DNA from: Owenweeksia sp964619125
Lineage (GTDB): Bacteria; Bacteroidota; Bacteroidia; Flavobacteriales; Schleiferiaceae
Direction: 5' to 3'
Length of the DNA: 26,195 bases
Assembly: GCA_964619125.1 (NCBI GenBank)
Contig: CAZUCA010000046.1
Span: 1 to 26,195, forward strand
The position numbers and the translations under genes are program-made. Below the pieces are notes generated by a model. The model was not told the DNA's origin and searched no databases. It saw nothing but the letters and a program-made list of their open reading frames with translations. Shown here piece by piece: positions 7,053 to 15,610 of the stretch (its first letter is position 1; each line of letters opens with the position of its first letter).

Positions 7053-7880
7053 CTATTCCTCTGCCGGCATGCTGCTGGCAGTATTATTACCTTCTAATAT
7101 TTTAAAGAGCTCCTCCAGTTTGGGGGTGAGCACAATCTCAGTTCGCCGGTTTTTGGCACGCCCCTCCTTGTCCTTATTACTGGCCACGGGTTGGTATTTA
7201 CTCATACCAGAGGCCGTAAGCCGATATCCAGGAATATCATACTCTTCGGTTAACAGGCGGGTTATGGTGGTTGCCCGGGCGGTGCTAAGGTCCCAGTTGT
7301 CGCTATACTTAGCGGTATTGATTGGAATGGAGTCGGTGTGGCCTACCACATCGATATTAATCTTCGGGTTTTGCTGGAGCACATTGCCCACCTTCCCGAT
7401 GGCCTCTTTTCCCTCTTTATTGAGCTTAGCACTGCCCGAGGGAAAGAGTAATTTATCGCTCAAAGAAACATAAACTTTTCCATTTTTCACCTCTACACTC
7501 AACTCGTCCTGGTCAAAGCTAACCAGCGCATCTTCAACTGTTTTTCGCAGGTTATTAACGATATTCTGCTGCTGTTGAAGGCGCTCCTGTAGTGCTCTTA
7601 GGCGTTGTGCCCGTTCGGTGAGTTTTTCGTCCTGCTCCTCTAATTGAGCCATCATAGAGGCCTGGCGTCCTTCCATATCCTCCTTATACTCGCTGTATTC
7701 GAGCTTGGTATTTTTTAATTCCGTTTGCAGGGAATTTATTTTTTCAACATGCATAGTACTGTCCCGCTGTAAACGGTCAATATGGGTTTGAGCCGTTACA
7801 TATTTCTTTTTCGAAACACAGGAAGTACTGCTAAAAAGGGCGATGAGCAACACCGCCGTTAATTGCATAATTCTGTTCAT
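7053..7880 (-). CDS. OmpA family lipoprotein with coiled coil
   Basis: This 275-residue protein has a lipoprotein signal (LFSSTSCVSKKKY, C21) and a long charged, Gln/Leu-rich coiled coil (about 28-125) including LRALQERLQQQQNIV. The C-terminal OmpA-like domain (about 145-260) has LLFPSGSAKLNKEG, VVGHTDSIPI and NWDLSTARATTITRLL, the peptidoglycan-binding signature with D and R residues for diaminopimelate. It should tether the outer membrane to peptidoglycan; the coiled coil acts as a spacer. It lacks the membrane segment of MotB. The DUF4382 lipoprotein follows in the same direction. Confidence 0.92.
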   Translation of the reverse strand: MNRIMQLTAVLLIALFSSTSCVSKKKYVTAQTHIDRLQRDSTMHVEKINSLQTELKNTKLEYSEYKEDMEGRQASMMAQLEEQDEKLTERAQRLRALQERLQQQQNIVNNLRKTVEDALVSFDQDELSVEVKNGKVYVSLSDKLLFPSGSAKLNKEGKEAIGKVGNVLQQNPKINIDVVGHTDSIPINTAKYSDNWDLSTARATTITRLLTEEYDIPGYRLTASGMSKYQPVASNKDKEGRAKNRRTEIVLTPKLEELFKILEGNNTASSMPAEE

Positions 7881-8380
7881 GGTGATCAGGTTTTAAGTTG
7901 CTGGGATTATTCCCACAGACCAAAACCCGGCCATTCTATAAAAGGTTGTAAATGAGCACCTATTAACTATAACCAGCCTCTCAACCTACCAAAATGAAAG
8001 GGTACTGACTTTCAAACAAACATGCAGTAAGATGCCTGAGGATAGCCTCACTCATTTATCAATCCACCCTAATTCCAGTGGCCTGTGCCACGCTTAGACC
8101 AATGGAAAAATTGCCCAATTTATGAGCAATGCTCCGTCATATTTTGATTAACTTTAAGATTCCGTTTAGCGAAGGGCTTTAAGCTCATCTTGCCTACCTT
8201 CCTCATCCTTATTGGCTCCCCGCACGCAAGCAGGAAGCTTCCGAGAGAAACGGCTCTGAGAGATCGCAATTCGTCTCTGCCACAACGTGCCGGATGGGGC
8301 GTCTGGCCGCCNNNNNNNNNNGCAAGCCTGCTGCATATTCATCACAAGGTGATCGAAAGGGGAAACTTCATATCAATACC
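7881..8380. other. 500-base noncoding stretch with an assembly gap
   Basis: No convincing gene. Visible structure is limited to short hairpins: TGGGA/TCCCA at 7902-7915 in the leader of the OmpA-like gene, and GTGGC/GCCAC at 8078-8091. The segment should hold divergent promoters for the OmpA-like gene and the large secreted protein, but I find no good -33/-7 pair. Small open frames across 8190-8399 run through the N block and look spurious. Confidence 0.6.
8312..8321. other. Run of 10 N (scaffold gap of unknown true length)
   Basis: Ten N bases interrupt the sequence 59 bp before the chosen start of the large secreted protein. Sequence just before it (CGCACGCAAGCAGGAAGCTTCC at about 8221-8242) weakly recalls the GGCAAGCAAGCTTGC core of the palindrome near position 100, so a collapsed repeat may have broken the assembly. 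The promoter of the next gene may be affected. Confidence 0.95.
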
Positions 8381-11300
8381 ATGCAATCCAATATTTTAAA
8401 CAGCGGTCTGTTTGCTGCCTTACTAGGTCTTTCTGTGCCTGGGCTGCAAGCTCAGCTCGATTATGGCGATGCTCCCGATCCTTCCTATCCCACCTTACAA
8501 ATTAATGCCGGCCCCAGCCATTTAATCGGTCCTCTTTATTTGGGCCAGTTGGTAGATGCCGACCCCGATGGTAATCCTGCGGCCCTTTCCAACGGTGACG
8601 ACAACAGCGGTACCTATGACGATGAAGACGGGGTGCAATTCAGCAGCTGGTTGGTGCCGGGGCAGAGTGCCAGCATCATTATAATTTCTTCAGGAGTCGG
8701 ATTTGTGGATGCCTGGATTGATTTTCAGGGCAACGGCAACTGGAGCGACCCCGGCGACCAAATATTCTTGAGCCAGATGATATCGGCCGGTACCAACACC
8801 TTTAACATTAGCGTTCCCGCCAATGCCAGCAATGGTATTCAAACTTATGCCCGCTTCAGGCTTAGCTCGTCAGGGGGGCTTTCCACCAGCGGTATGGCGG
8901 TAGACGGTGAGGTGGAAGACTACCTGGTTTTTATCGGGCAGCCCAATCCGGGTGATGCCATTGTGGATATTGATCCCGCTTTTTCAAATACCCAAAACGA
9001 GGTATCGCTGGCGGTAGTACCAGTGCACAACATCCTGGTAGCGGCCTATAACGACCACCCCGACCCTATCAGCCCGGGCCTGGGTTTCAGCCGTAGCAGC
9101 GACCAGGGGCAAAGCTGGACAGCCCAACAACTGGCCATGCCCTTTAACAGTATTGCGGGAGTGCCAATGGTAGATGCCTTTGACCCTAGCGTAGCCTGTG
9201 ATGACAGTGGAAATATCTATGTGGCTCATATAGCCACTGATTTTAACTGGGTTGGTGGACCGGTGAGCGGATTGTATGTACATAAGTCTGTTGATGGGGG
9301 CTTAAGCTGGCAAGCGCCGGTTACCGTAGCCATAGATTCCGGCGCCAGCGGCAGCCCCGACTCCAGCTTTCGCTTTAATGACCGTTGCCAGCTGAGAATA
9401 GATCGCAATCCGGCCAGCCCTTACTATCAAAATATCTACCTAGCCTGGCTAAAGGACCGGGGCTGGAATATCTCCCCACCATTGAGCGATGTTTATGTTG
9501 CAGTATCCACCGATGCCGGGCAGAGCTTCAGCAGCGCTAGCCAGGTAAATCACCCGGCCAACAATCTCGGTAATCTGCCTATTCCGGAAGTGGCGGCCAA
9601 TGGTGATCTCTATTTATTGTGGGTGAACTATAATGTAGCCACTGGCGGTACTGGCGTACTGCTGCTGGATAAGTCAACCGATGGTGGACAGAGTTGGGGC
9701 AATGACCAGCTAATCGACAGCATCGCACTGCCTCCCCTCAATCTCAATGGCGGCAGTGATGCCCGAGCCCGGGGCGCCGCGATATTGCGTGCAGACCCAG
9801 GCGACTCTAACAGGCTCTACCTTGTATATGCCGCCGATGCGGATGGCGGTGGCGCAGATGAAGCCAATATTTACTTCCGTAAATCCTCGGATGGCGGTAG
9901 CAGCTGGAGCGACAGCCTGCGCATAAATGATGACAGTGGTACAACCGACCAGATATTGCCCTGGATGGAAATCACCCCCGGCGGCGTGATCACCCTCGCC
10001 TGGTACGATCGCCGCAATGATTCAAATGATATTTTATGGGATGTGTACCGAAGTCACAGCCTCAACCAGGGTAGCAGTTTCAGCCCGAATGTGAAGGTAA
10101 ATGCCAGTAGTTTTGTAACCCCCTTTACCATTGCCGGTCGCTGGTTGGGCGAATACCTGGGCCTGACGGTAACCGACAGTGCTGGCTATGTTGGCTTCTG
10201 TTCCTCCAGCTTTGATATAAGCGGCGATGTACTGGCCGCTGGCTTCAGCATACCATCATTGGATAGCGGCAGTTGTAAGATCAGCCTTGTCAGCGACAGC
10301 AGCTGGCGAAAAAGCAGCACCCTAACCCCTTCAAATCTCAGTGGCTACTGGCCCGGGGTGGGTGGTGAACTGCCCGACACCGCCAGCTACAGCCTGCCGG
10401 CAACCGAGGGCAACCCCTATCCCTACCCTACTATAGCCGCGGTGGATAGTGCCAAGGTGCTTATTACGGGAGCCAACATCAGCTATTTTAGAAAGAGCTT
10501 CAGGCTGAGCCGTAATGATCAGCTCAACTTGCGGTTGCGGCTCACGGTAGATGATCAGGCCGAAGTTTACCTGAATAATAACCTTCTGGCCGCAATCTCC
10601 TCTTTTGGCAGTAGCAACTTCAAATTACCACAGCACGATCTGAAATTCTCGGGAGGCGTACTGGCGGATAACCCTTACCAGGGAGGAGAGGCCTTTGACT
10701 ACGTTAGCTCAGCCAGTCTGAGCTCCCTGTTGAAGGTCGGAAGTAATGAAATAGTGGTGGTGCTAAGAAATCTGGCCAAAGCATCGGATAAAGGCGGATT
10801 TTCGCTACGCCTTGATATTGATAGTTGTGGCAGTACGCCGAAAGATTGTGCCACCGATCTCTATTCCGACAGTCAGTGGCTGAAAAGCAGCATTATCACC
10901 AGCAGTGATGTATCGGGTAACTTCAGCGGCGTTGCAGGCCAGTTACCCCCTGATTCTACTTTTAATCAAGCAGTGAGCCTGGGACAACCTTATGGCTACA
11001 ACAGCATTAGCGCTCTTGCCAATGCCGCTGTTATCGCTACCGCTGCCCACATCAGCTATTTCCGTCGCCACTTTACCCTCAACAGCAGCAACTCAAGCAA
11101 TGTCCGCCTGCGTCTTACCGTTGACGATCAGGCGGAACTCTATCTCAATGGACATCGCCTGGCCTTGGTAAGTGCTTTCACTCCACAAAACTTCAAATTA
11201 CCGCCTTTCGATGCCTTGTATGTGGCTGACAGTCTCTACAGTAATGGCTTTATGGGAGGGGACTCTTTTGACTGGCTGTTTAGCGGCGATTTGGACAGCG

Positions 11301-11734
11301 TATTAAAAAGCGGGGACAACCAGCTCACCATTGCGGTTCGAAACCTGGGTAAAGTCAGTGATAAAGGGGGTTTTTCATTAAGCCTGCAAATTGACAGCTG
11401 TGGTAATCGCTTAATTCCTAAGGCCCGGATCAGGCCCGCTTCTGCCATGCCTAGCACAGAGTCTGCCGTTGCTGCCGCCCTTTTTCCCAACCCGGTTAAC
11501 ACCAATGCAAACTTATCGCTGATCCTGGCCCGGGGTTACCACCTGGAGGTGGCAGTATATGACCTCATGGGAAAAAGTATCAGCAGTTTGGAGGAGCGGT
11601 ATTATGGTAGTGGTTCTCATACTCTCAATTGGAGCACCAAGGCCCTACCTTCCGGAATTTACCTGCTACAACTAAAATTCAGATCTCCTGAGGGAAATCT
11701 GCTAATTAAGCGAATGCGGATGTTGAAGTCCTGA
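8381..11734 (+). CDS. Secreted GEVED / Asp-box / T9SS sorting-domain protein
   Basis: This is a 1117-residue exported protein. The signal peptide ends at GLQA|QLDYGD (about residue 24). A GEVED domain (about 25-187) starts LDYGDAPDPSYPT and contains DGEVEDYLVF. About six Asp-box repeats follow between residues 235 and 570 (SSDQGQSW, SVDGGLSW, STDAGQSF, STDGGQSW, SSDGGSSW and a degenerate SLNQGSSF), indicating a sialidase-like beta-propeller. Two copies of a ~180-residue module (about 636-816 and 826-1006) share ISYFR, LRLTVDDQAE(V/L)YLN and SDKGGFSL. The C-terminal ~80 residues (LFPNPVNTNANLSL...LPSGIYLLQLK) are a type A T9SS sorting domain. No sialidase active site was identified; adhesion or glycan binding is an inference. 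The ATG at 8381 lies downstream of the N gap. Confidence 0.9.
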   Translation: MQSNILNSGLFAALLGLSVPGLQAQLDYGDAPDPSYPTLQINAGPSHLIGPLYLGQLVDADPDGNPAALSNGDDNSGTYDDEDGVQFSSWLVPGQSASIIIISSGVGFVDAWIDFQGNGNWSDPGDQIFLSQMISAGTNTFNISVPANASNGIQTYARFRLSSSGGLSTSGMAVDGEVEDYLVFIGQPNPGDAIVDIDPAFSNTQNEVSLAVVPVHNILVAAYNDHPDPISPGLGFSRSSDQGQSWTAQQLAMPFNSIAGVPMVDAFDPSVACDDSGNIYVAHIATDFNWVGGPVSGLYVHKSVDGGLSWQAPVTVAIDSGASGSPDSSFRFNDRCQLRIDRNPASPYYQNIYLAWLKDRGWNISPPLSDVYVAVSTDAGQSFSSASQVNHPANNLGNLPIPEVAANGDLYLLWVNYNVATGGTGVLLLDKSTDGGQSWGNDQLIDSIALPPLNLNGGSDARARGAAILRADPGDSNRLYLVYAADADGGGADEANIYFRKSSDGGSSWSDSLRINDDSGTTDQILPWMEITPGGVITLAWYDRRNDSNDILWDVYRSHSLNQGSSFSPNVKVNASSFVTPFTIAGRWLGEYLGLTVTDSAGYVGFCSSSFDISGDVLAAGFSIPSLDSGSCKISLVSDSSWRKSSTLTPSNLSGYWPGVGGELPDTASYSLPATEGNPYPYPTIAAVDSAKVLITGANISYFRKSFRLSRNDQLNLRLRLTVDDQAEVYLNNNLLAAISSFGSSNFKLPQHDLKFSGGVLADNPYQGGEAFDYVSSASLSSLLKVGSNEIVVVLRNLAKASDKGGFSLRLDIDSCGSTPKDCATDLYSDSQWLKSSIITSSDVSGNFSGVAGQLPPDSTFNQAVSLGQPYGYNSISALANAAVIATAAHISYFRRHFTLNSSNSSNVRLRLTVDDQAELYLNGHRLALVSAFTPQNFKLPPFDALYVADSLYSNGFMGGDSFDWLFSGDLDSVLKSGDNQLTIAVRNLGKVSDKGGFSLSLQIDSCGNRLIPKARIRPASAMPSTESAVAAALFPNPVNTNANLSLILARGYHLEVAVYDLMGKSISSLEERYYGSGSHTLNWSTKALPSGIYLLQLKFRSPEGNLLIKRMRMLKS

Positions 11735-11978
11735 ATAAATTATGTGTCCGGGCACCACCCTGATCGCCGTGGCTGGGCTGGGTCAGGGCCACCCCGCTCA
11801 GGCGGTAGCCAGGCATCTGTTGTGCAGATCCAAAACCCAGTTTCACCTACTTACAATCCTCTTTAATTCTCCGGGAAAGAGTTCGGAATCAACTACGATC
11901 AGGCAGAAGTGAAAATTGGCAAGCTTAGAATGCTTATTTTCGGTAATCCTGATTTTTAGCACTTTACCAGCTTAACCT

Positions 11979-12914
11979 ATGATCACAAGACGTTATCTCC
12001 GCCTCGATACCGCCATTCGCTATTCCTGGAAAAACATACTGTACGGTCTTATCTGCGCCCTGCTGGCCTATTACATCCACATTATCCTTGGTTTCCGTGA
12101 AAAGTATGTACCAATTGGCGTGGTGGCCATTTTAGGAACCGCACTGGCCATTATTCTCGGCTTTCGCAATTCGTCGGCCTACGACCGCTGGTGGGAGGCC
12201 CGCAAGATTTGGGGAGGAGTGGTGAACGAAAGCCGCACCTTTACCCGCCAGGTAATGACCATCGTTGACTTCTACAATGTACCCGATGACTTATGGGAAA
12301 ACTGTGTGCGCATAGTACGGGGGCAAATTGCCTGGGTGCACGCTCTGCGTCTGCAATTGCGTAACCAGAGTGATCGCCAAACCTGGGAAAATGAGGTGGC
12401 TATTCACCTGCGGCCGCAGGATTTTGAACATATCATGGGCAAAACCAACAAGGTCACCCAAATTGGCATGCTTCAGGGTTATGCCATCAAGGAACTTAAT
12501 GCCCATGAATCGATGGATATTTTCAGTTACATCCAGATGGACGACACTCTCACCCGTATCACCGACTTGCAGGGCCGGGCAGAAAGGATTAAATCGACCC
12601 CATTACCCCGCCCTTATGACTATTATACTATGACTTTCCTGAATCTCTTCATCTTCTTTTTTCCCTTTGCCTTTATGGAAACCTTTCTGGAAATATCATT
12701 GCCCTGGCTGGTGATTCCCATAACGGTGATTGTGGGCTGGATCTTCTACCAGATCTATGTATTTGGGCTGGTGATGTCGAATCCCTTTGAAAACTGGAAA
12801 ACCGACGTTGCTCTGCACGCTATATCCACTGTGATTGAAATCGATCTCAAGGAAACCATCGGTGATGCGGATGTACCAGAAATGAAGAAACCGCTGGGCG
12901 GGGCCCTGATGTAA
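11979..12914 (+). CDS. Bestrophin family (UPF0187) ion channel
   Basis: This 311-residue membrane protein has the bacterial bestrophin signature. N-terminal helices (about 18-38 and 44-62) are followed by LGFRNSSAYDRWWEARKIWGGVVNESR, the hallmark of the family. A soluble middle region precedes two further hydrophobic segments (about 213-235 and 240-262), then SNPFENWKTDVAL near the C-terminus, where bestrophins have their cytosolic gate and Ca-clasp region. Family members form pentameric anion or cation channels; ion selectivity cannot be told here. It stands alone, with a 244-bp upstream and a 209-bp downstream spacer. Confidence 0.93.
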   Translation: MITRRYLRLDTAIRYSWKNILYGLICALLAYYIHIILGFREKYVPIGVVAILGTALAIILGFRNSSAYDRWWEARKIWGGVVNESRTFTRQVMTIVDFYNVPDDLWENCVRIVRGQIAWVHALRLQLRNQSDRQTWENEVAIHLRPQDFEHIMGKTNKVTQIGMLQGYAIKELNAHESMDIFSYIQMDDTLTRITDLQGRAERIKSTPLPRPYDYYTMTFLNLFIFFFPFAFMETFLEISLPWLVIPITVIVGWIFYQIYVFGLVMSNPFENWKTDVALHAISTVIEIDLKETIGDADVPEMKKPLGGALM

Positions 12915-12963
12915 ATGCGGAAAAGTTAGTTCGTAGCAATTGTTTCTCGTTTACTTACAATAC

Positions 12964-12982
12964 CCGCTTCCTCGAGAAGCGG
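12964..12982 (+). terminator. Hairpin after the bestrophin gene (weak terminator)
   Basis: CCGCTTC (12964-12970) and GAAGCGG (12976-12982) form a 7-bp stem with a 5-nt loop, 50 bp after the stop codon. No T-run follows, so it may be only a weak terminator or a transcript-end stabiliser. Confidence 0.4.
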
Positions 12983-13039
12983 ATCATTGACTTCAATCTT
13001 TCGTATAATGTTGACTATTAGCTATTTAAACAAATTTAT

Positions 13040-13123
13040 TACTTTTAGTCCGATTCTGAATTACGGTTGTGGTTCCGGTTTCAATGAGTCCTGAAGTTGT
13101 ACTAATAATTCAAAACTTCAATT
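13040..13123 (+). promoter_or_regulatory. Conserved leader of copy 1 (six-Cys family)
   Basis: A -7-like TACTTTTA (13040-13047) is followed by the leader motif TTGTGGTTCCGG (13067-13078) and ACTTCAATT just before the ATG. TGAAGTT (13092-13098) and AACTTCA (13114-13120) form an inverted repeat. The motif is the most divergent of the five, matching the decay of its gene. Confidence 0.5.
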
Positions 13124-13499
13124 ATGAAACCAATGACCAATTTTTTTAGCGTTTTGCTGGCACCCGCATTGCTGGCCATTTTTGATGAGCTTCACCCCAG
13201 AGGTGACGAAAGTCCCTGATGGGGATAAGGCTACCACCACATTGCCTACCATTGAAGCACAGGATCAGTGCTGTTGCCCTCCCGGCTGGACCTTGTCAGG
13301 CTACAGTTCCGGCTCAGTTTCTGCAGGCTATAATAGCAATGGCGACAGCTAGGTCTGCTCAAAAGGCTTCTTTCCCAATGACCATCCCAGTGGTGATAAG
13401 CTAAATGGAAAAGCTAACTACAAGGCCATAGACGGAGACAATGGAAAGATTAACAATCACCCTTGTGCCGACGATGAACCCAGTCCATGCCATAACTAA
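13124..13499 (+). pseudogene. Decayed copy of the six-Cys secreted protein family
   Basis: The first 20 codons (MKPMTNFFSVLLAPALLAIF) match the start of copy 2, then the frame is lost. One base is missing in the T-run at 13179-13183; restoring it gives LMSFTPEVTKVPDGDKATTT, then QDQCCCPPGWTLSGYSSG, all matching the intact copies. A second lesion, TAG at 13350-13352, sits inside the loop that reads GDG(F/L)(I/V/L)C elsewhere (here GDS-stop-VC). After it the frame continues VCSKGFFPNDHPSGD to NNHPCADDEPSPCHN and a TAA at 13497. All six cysteines survive, so decay is recent. The C-terminal spacer is longer and diverged. Confidence 0.88.
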
Positions 13500-13684
13500 T
13501 ACCGCGCCCTGGCGCTGATGATATGCAGCCAATCCTGACATAAGCCAGGGTCCTCTTAAGAGGTTAACCATTGCGGTATACCACTTTTTATAAACATGGC
13601 CAGGCTAAATATTTAAGACATTAATCTTTTTTATTTAAAAACCCCATAACTCTTTATAGCTAAGTTAGTTAGCGTAATAATTCT

Positions 13685-13768
13685 TATATTTAATCGCTTT
13701 TAAATTAAGGTTGAAGTTCCGATGACCCGCAGTTCTGGTAATCATTAATTTTTTAATCAAATTAAATT
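13685..13768 (+). promoter_or_regulatory. Conserved leader of copy 2 (six-Cys family)
   Basis: A -7-like TATATTTA (13685-13692) precedes TTGAAGTTCCGA (13711-13722), 47 bp before the ATG. The closing ACTTCAA element seen in copies 1, 4 and 5 is replaced by an AT-rich stretch. The remaining bases from 13500 to 13684 hold only a small palindrome (CCTCTTAAGAGG, 13552-13563). Confidence 0.55.
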
Positions 13769-14158
13769 ATGAAACCAAACACGAATTTCTTTTTCAACCT
13801 GTTTGCGCCAGCTTTGCTGCTGGTATTACTGATGAGCTTCACCCTGGCGGTGAAAGAATTGCCTGCGGGCGATAAGGCAAGCACCACCTCGGAAGTAACC
13901 ATGAACGATGCCAAGGACCATTGTTGCTGTCCTCCCGGATGGACTTTGTCCAACTATCAACTGGGAGGTAGGGCCGAGACTGCAGATCGCAATGGTGATG
14001 GCTTAATTTGCTCCAAGGGATTTTACCAAACCGATCACCCCAGCAACGGTACTCCAAACGGACAGGGCAATTCGCCCAATAATCCGGTACCGACCAATGT
14101 TAAAGACAACAACACACCTTGTGACGAGGGTGAATTTAATCCCTGTGCCGCACCATAA
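13769..14158 (+). CDS. Six-Cys secreted protein, CCCPPGW family, copy 2 (novel)
   Basis: This is a 129-residue protein of no family I recognise. Residues 1-33 form a basic N-terminus and hydrophobic core (LFAPALLLVLLMSFT), a signal peptide without a lipobox cysteine. The mature part holds KDHCCCPPGW (C52-C54), DRNGDGLICSKG with a Dx(N)xDG loop and C81, then NVKDNNTPC (C118) and FNPC (C126). Six cysteines suggest three disulfides in the periplasm or outside. The D-R-N-G-D-G loop resembles a Ca-binding loop, as in Excalibur-type domains; that is inference. It has its own leader (13685-13768) and terminator (14207-14234). Confidence 0.85.
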   Translation: MKPNTNFFFNLFAPALLLVLLMSFTLAVKELPAGDKASTTSEVTMNDAKDHCCCPPGWTLSNYQLGGRAETADRNGDGLICSKGFYQTDHPSNGTPNGQGNSPNNPVPTNVKDNNTPCDEGEFNPCAAP

Positions 14159-14206
14159 TCGGCAATAAACCAAAGATTCCAAACCAGAACTTAAGAATTT
14201 CACCTC

Positions 14207-14234
14207 CACCCCCACTCCATGGGGGTGTTTTTTT
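14207..14234 (+). terminator. Terminator of copy 2
   Basis: CACCCCC (14207-14213) and GGGGGTG (14221-14227) pair, with a further A-T pair, around a short loop, followed by a run of T to 14234. It lies 49 bp after the stop codon. Confidence 0.9.
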
Positions 14235-14317
14235 GATCACTGAGAAGCTGTCAGAATTACAGCTTCCTTCACAATCACACACCACTGAATATCAACTAAG
14301 TCACCTGATAATTTTCG

Positions 14318-14394
14318 TAACTTGTTATCGCTCTCATCCCTCATTGCAGTTCCCTCTAAGTCTCCTCCGGCTATTTTAACTTTTAAACCCTTCA
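14318..14394 (+). promoter_or_regulatory. Conserved leader of copy 3 (six-Cys family)
   Basis: A -7-like TAACTTGT (14318-14325) precedes TTGCAGTTCC (14344-14353), CCTCCGGC (14364-14371, shared with copies 4 and 5) and CTTCAATG at the start codon. The preceding GATAATTTTCGTA aligns with GATAATTTCAGTA upstream of copy 4. Confidence 0.5.
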
Positions 14395-14760
14395 ATGATG
14401 AAACCAAACAAGCAAATTTTAAGCGCCTTGCTGGTACCAACGGCTGTACTGGCTATAGTATTAATGAGCTTTTCTGTCGGCTCCCATGGAGAAATTTGGC
14501 ATGAAACAAATACGGAAGTAAACCCTGACGCCAAAGATCAATGTTGCTGCCCTCCCGGTTGGACTGTTGTCGGTCTTTTCCCTGGTGACCCTGCCACCCC
14601 CTGGGACAACAATGGTGATGGATTTATTTGCTCCAAAGGAGCCTGGCTGGGTGATGAAACCCCCAAAGGCAAGGGTAATGATCCCCTTTTTGACCAGAGT
14701 AATGTAAAAGACAATAACAACCCCTGTGCAGCAGACGATTTCGGTCCCTGCTCATTTTAA
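14395..14760 (+). CDS. Six-Cys secreted protein, CCCPPGW family, copy 3
   Basis: This is a 121-residue paralog, the shortest of the set. Two adjacent ATGs (14395 and 14398) are possible; alignment favours the second (MKPNKQ). The signal peptide core is LVPTAVLAIVLMSFS. The mature part carries KDQCCCPPGW (C50-C52), WDNNGDGFICSKG (C79), TPKGKGN, NVKDNNNPC (C111) and GPCSF (C119). The GHPSDG segment found in copies 4 and 5 is shortened to GDE here. No clear intrinsic terminator follows; only a 6-bp stem (AATGCT/AGCATT) spans the stop region. Confidence 0.85.
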   Translation: MMKPNKQILSALLVPTAVLAIVLMSFSVGSHGEIWHETNTEVNPDAKDQCCCPPGWTVVGLFPGDPATPWDNNGDGFICSKGAWLGDETPKGKGNDPLFDQSNVKDNNNPCAADDFGPCSF

Positions 14761-14897
14761 TGCTCCTCAGGCGCTAGTATAGCATTAAATCAGCCCCTAA
14801 TTTTTAGCTAATCCATGTAAGAGTAAGGACTTGCTCCACCCGTTGCCCGACCACTCCCCAACCGACTGATAATCAGTTTTTGTAAAGATAATTTCAG

Positions 14898-14977
14898 TAT
14901 CTTAAGCTAGGTTTTCATTTCAGATTGAAGTTCCGATCCAAGCACCTCCGGCCAGTCTAATTTTTAATACTTCAATT
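14898..14977 (+). promoter_or_regulatory. Conserved leader of copy 4 (six-Cys family)
   Basis: A -7-like TATCTTAA (14898-14905) precedes GTTTTCATTTCAG, TTGAAGTTCCGA (14925-14936), CCTCCGGC and ACTTCAATT before the ATG. TTGAAGT (14925-14931) and ACTTCAA (14969-14975) are perfect inverted arms that could close a long-loop stem whose 3' side ends 2 nt from the start codon. Confidence 0.6.
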
Positions 14978-15373
14978 ATGAAATCAAACAAACAGTTTTT
15001 AATCGCCTTAATGGCACCAGCAGTGCTGGTTGCATTTTTAATGAGCTTCACTTCTGGCCCCGAAAGTGAAAGGGCTGATGAAACCACCGCCAAGAGCGAA
15101 GTGGTACTCAATGATGGTAAAGATCATTGTTGCTGCCCTCCCGGTTGGATTCTGGTAATTCCGAGTGCTTCGGACGACCCCGCCTGGAATTGGGATAATA
15201 ATGGGGATGGTTTTTTATGTGCCAAGGGTTTTTTGAACACCGGCCACCCCAGTGATGGTACTCCCAAGGGTAAGGGTAATTACAGTTACGACCCCTTAAA
15301 CCAAAGCAGTATAAACATTAAGGATAACAACCAACCTTGTTCACCTGATGAATTTAACCCCTGCGCTAATTAG
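14978..15373 (+). CDS. Six-Cys secreted protein, CCCPPGW family, copy 4
   Basis: This is a 131-residue paralog. The signal peptide is MKSNKQFLIALMAPAVLVAF followed by LMSFTSG, with no lipobox. An acidic linker leads to KDHCCCPPGW (C51-C53), WDNNGDGFLCAKG (C81), GHPSDGTPKGKGNY, NIKDNNQPC (C121) and EFNPCAN (C129). It is closest to copy 5 (same MKSNK start, GHPSDGTPKGKGNY and FNPCAN end), which suggests the latest duplication. The third-to-fourth Cys spacing (28) matches copy 5; copies 2 and 3 have 27. Own leader and a strong terminator indicate a single-gene transcript. Function unknown. Confidence 0.86.
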   Translation: MKSNKQFLIALMAPAVLVAFLMSFTSGPESERADETTAKSEVVLNDGKDHCCCPPGWILVIPSASDDPAWNWDNNGDGFLCAKGFLNTGHPSDGTPKGKGNYSYDPLNQSSINIKDNNQPCSPDEFNPCAN

Positions 15374-15429
15374 GGAGTGAGCCTGAGGAAATGAAAACCC
15401 ATTAAACCTAACGGCCTGAAAAACCCCTC

Positions 15430-15467
15430 AGTAATACGCCCGCTATTGGTGGGCGTATTACTTTTTT
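15430..15467 (+). terminator. Terminator of copy 4
   Basis: AGTAATACGCCC (15430-15441) pairs perfectly with GGGCGTATTACT (15451-15462) around a 9-nt loop, followed by T residues to 15467. The rest of the 319-base spacer up to 15692 (15468-15610) is AT-rich with no gene visible. Confidence 0.95.
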
Positions 15468-15610
15468 AACGCATGCCCACAACCGAGTAACCTGCCATCA
15501 GTTCAGCAAAAAATATACAGTATCAGCCCCTAAGAATAACTACTGTCAATATTTCTTATATTACTTTCATATATATTTTATTATCAATAAGTTACAGTGT
15601 GTATTTTTTG

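Noticed and set aside
8190..8399. Small open frame across the N block
   Set aside because: It depends on undefined bases, has no family features and overlaps the start of the secreted protein gene in another frame.
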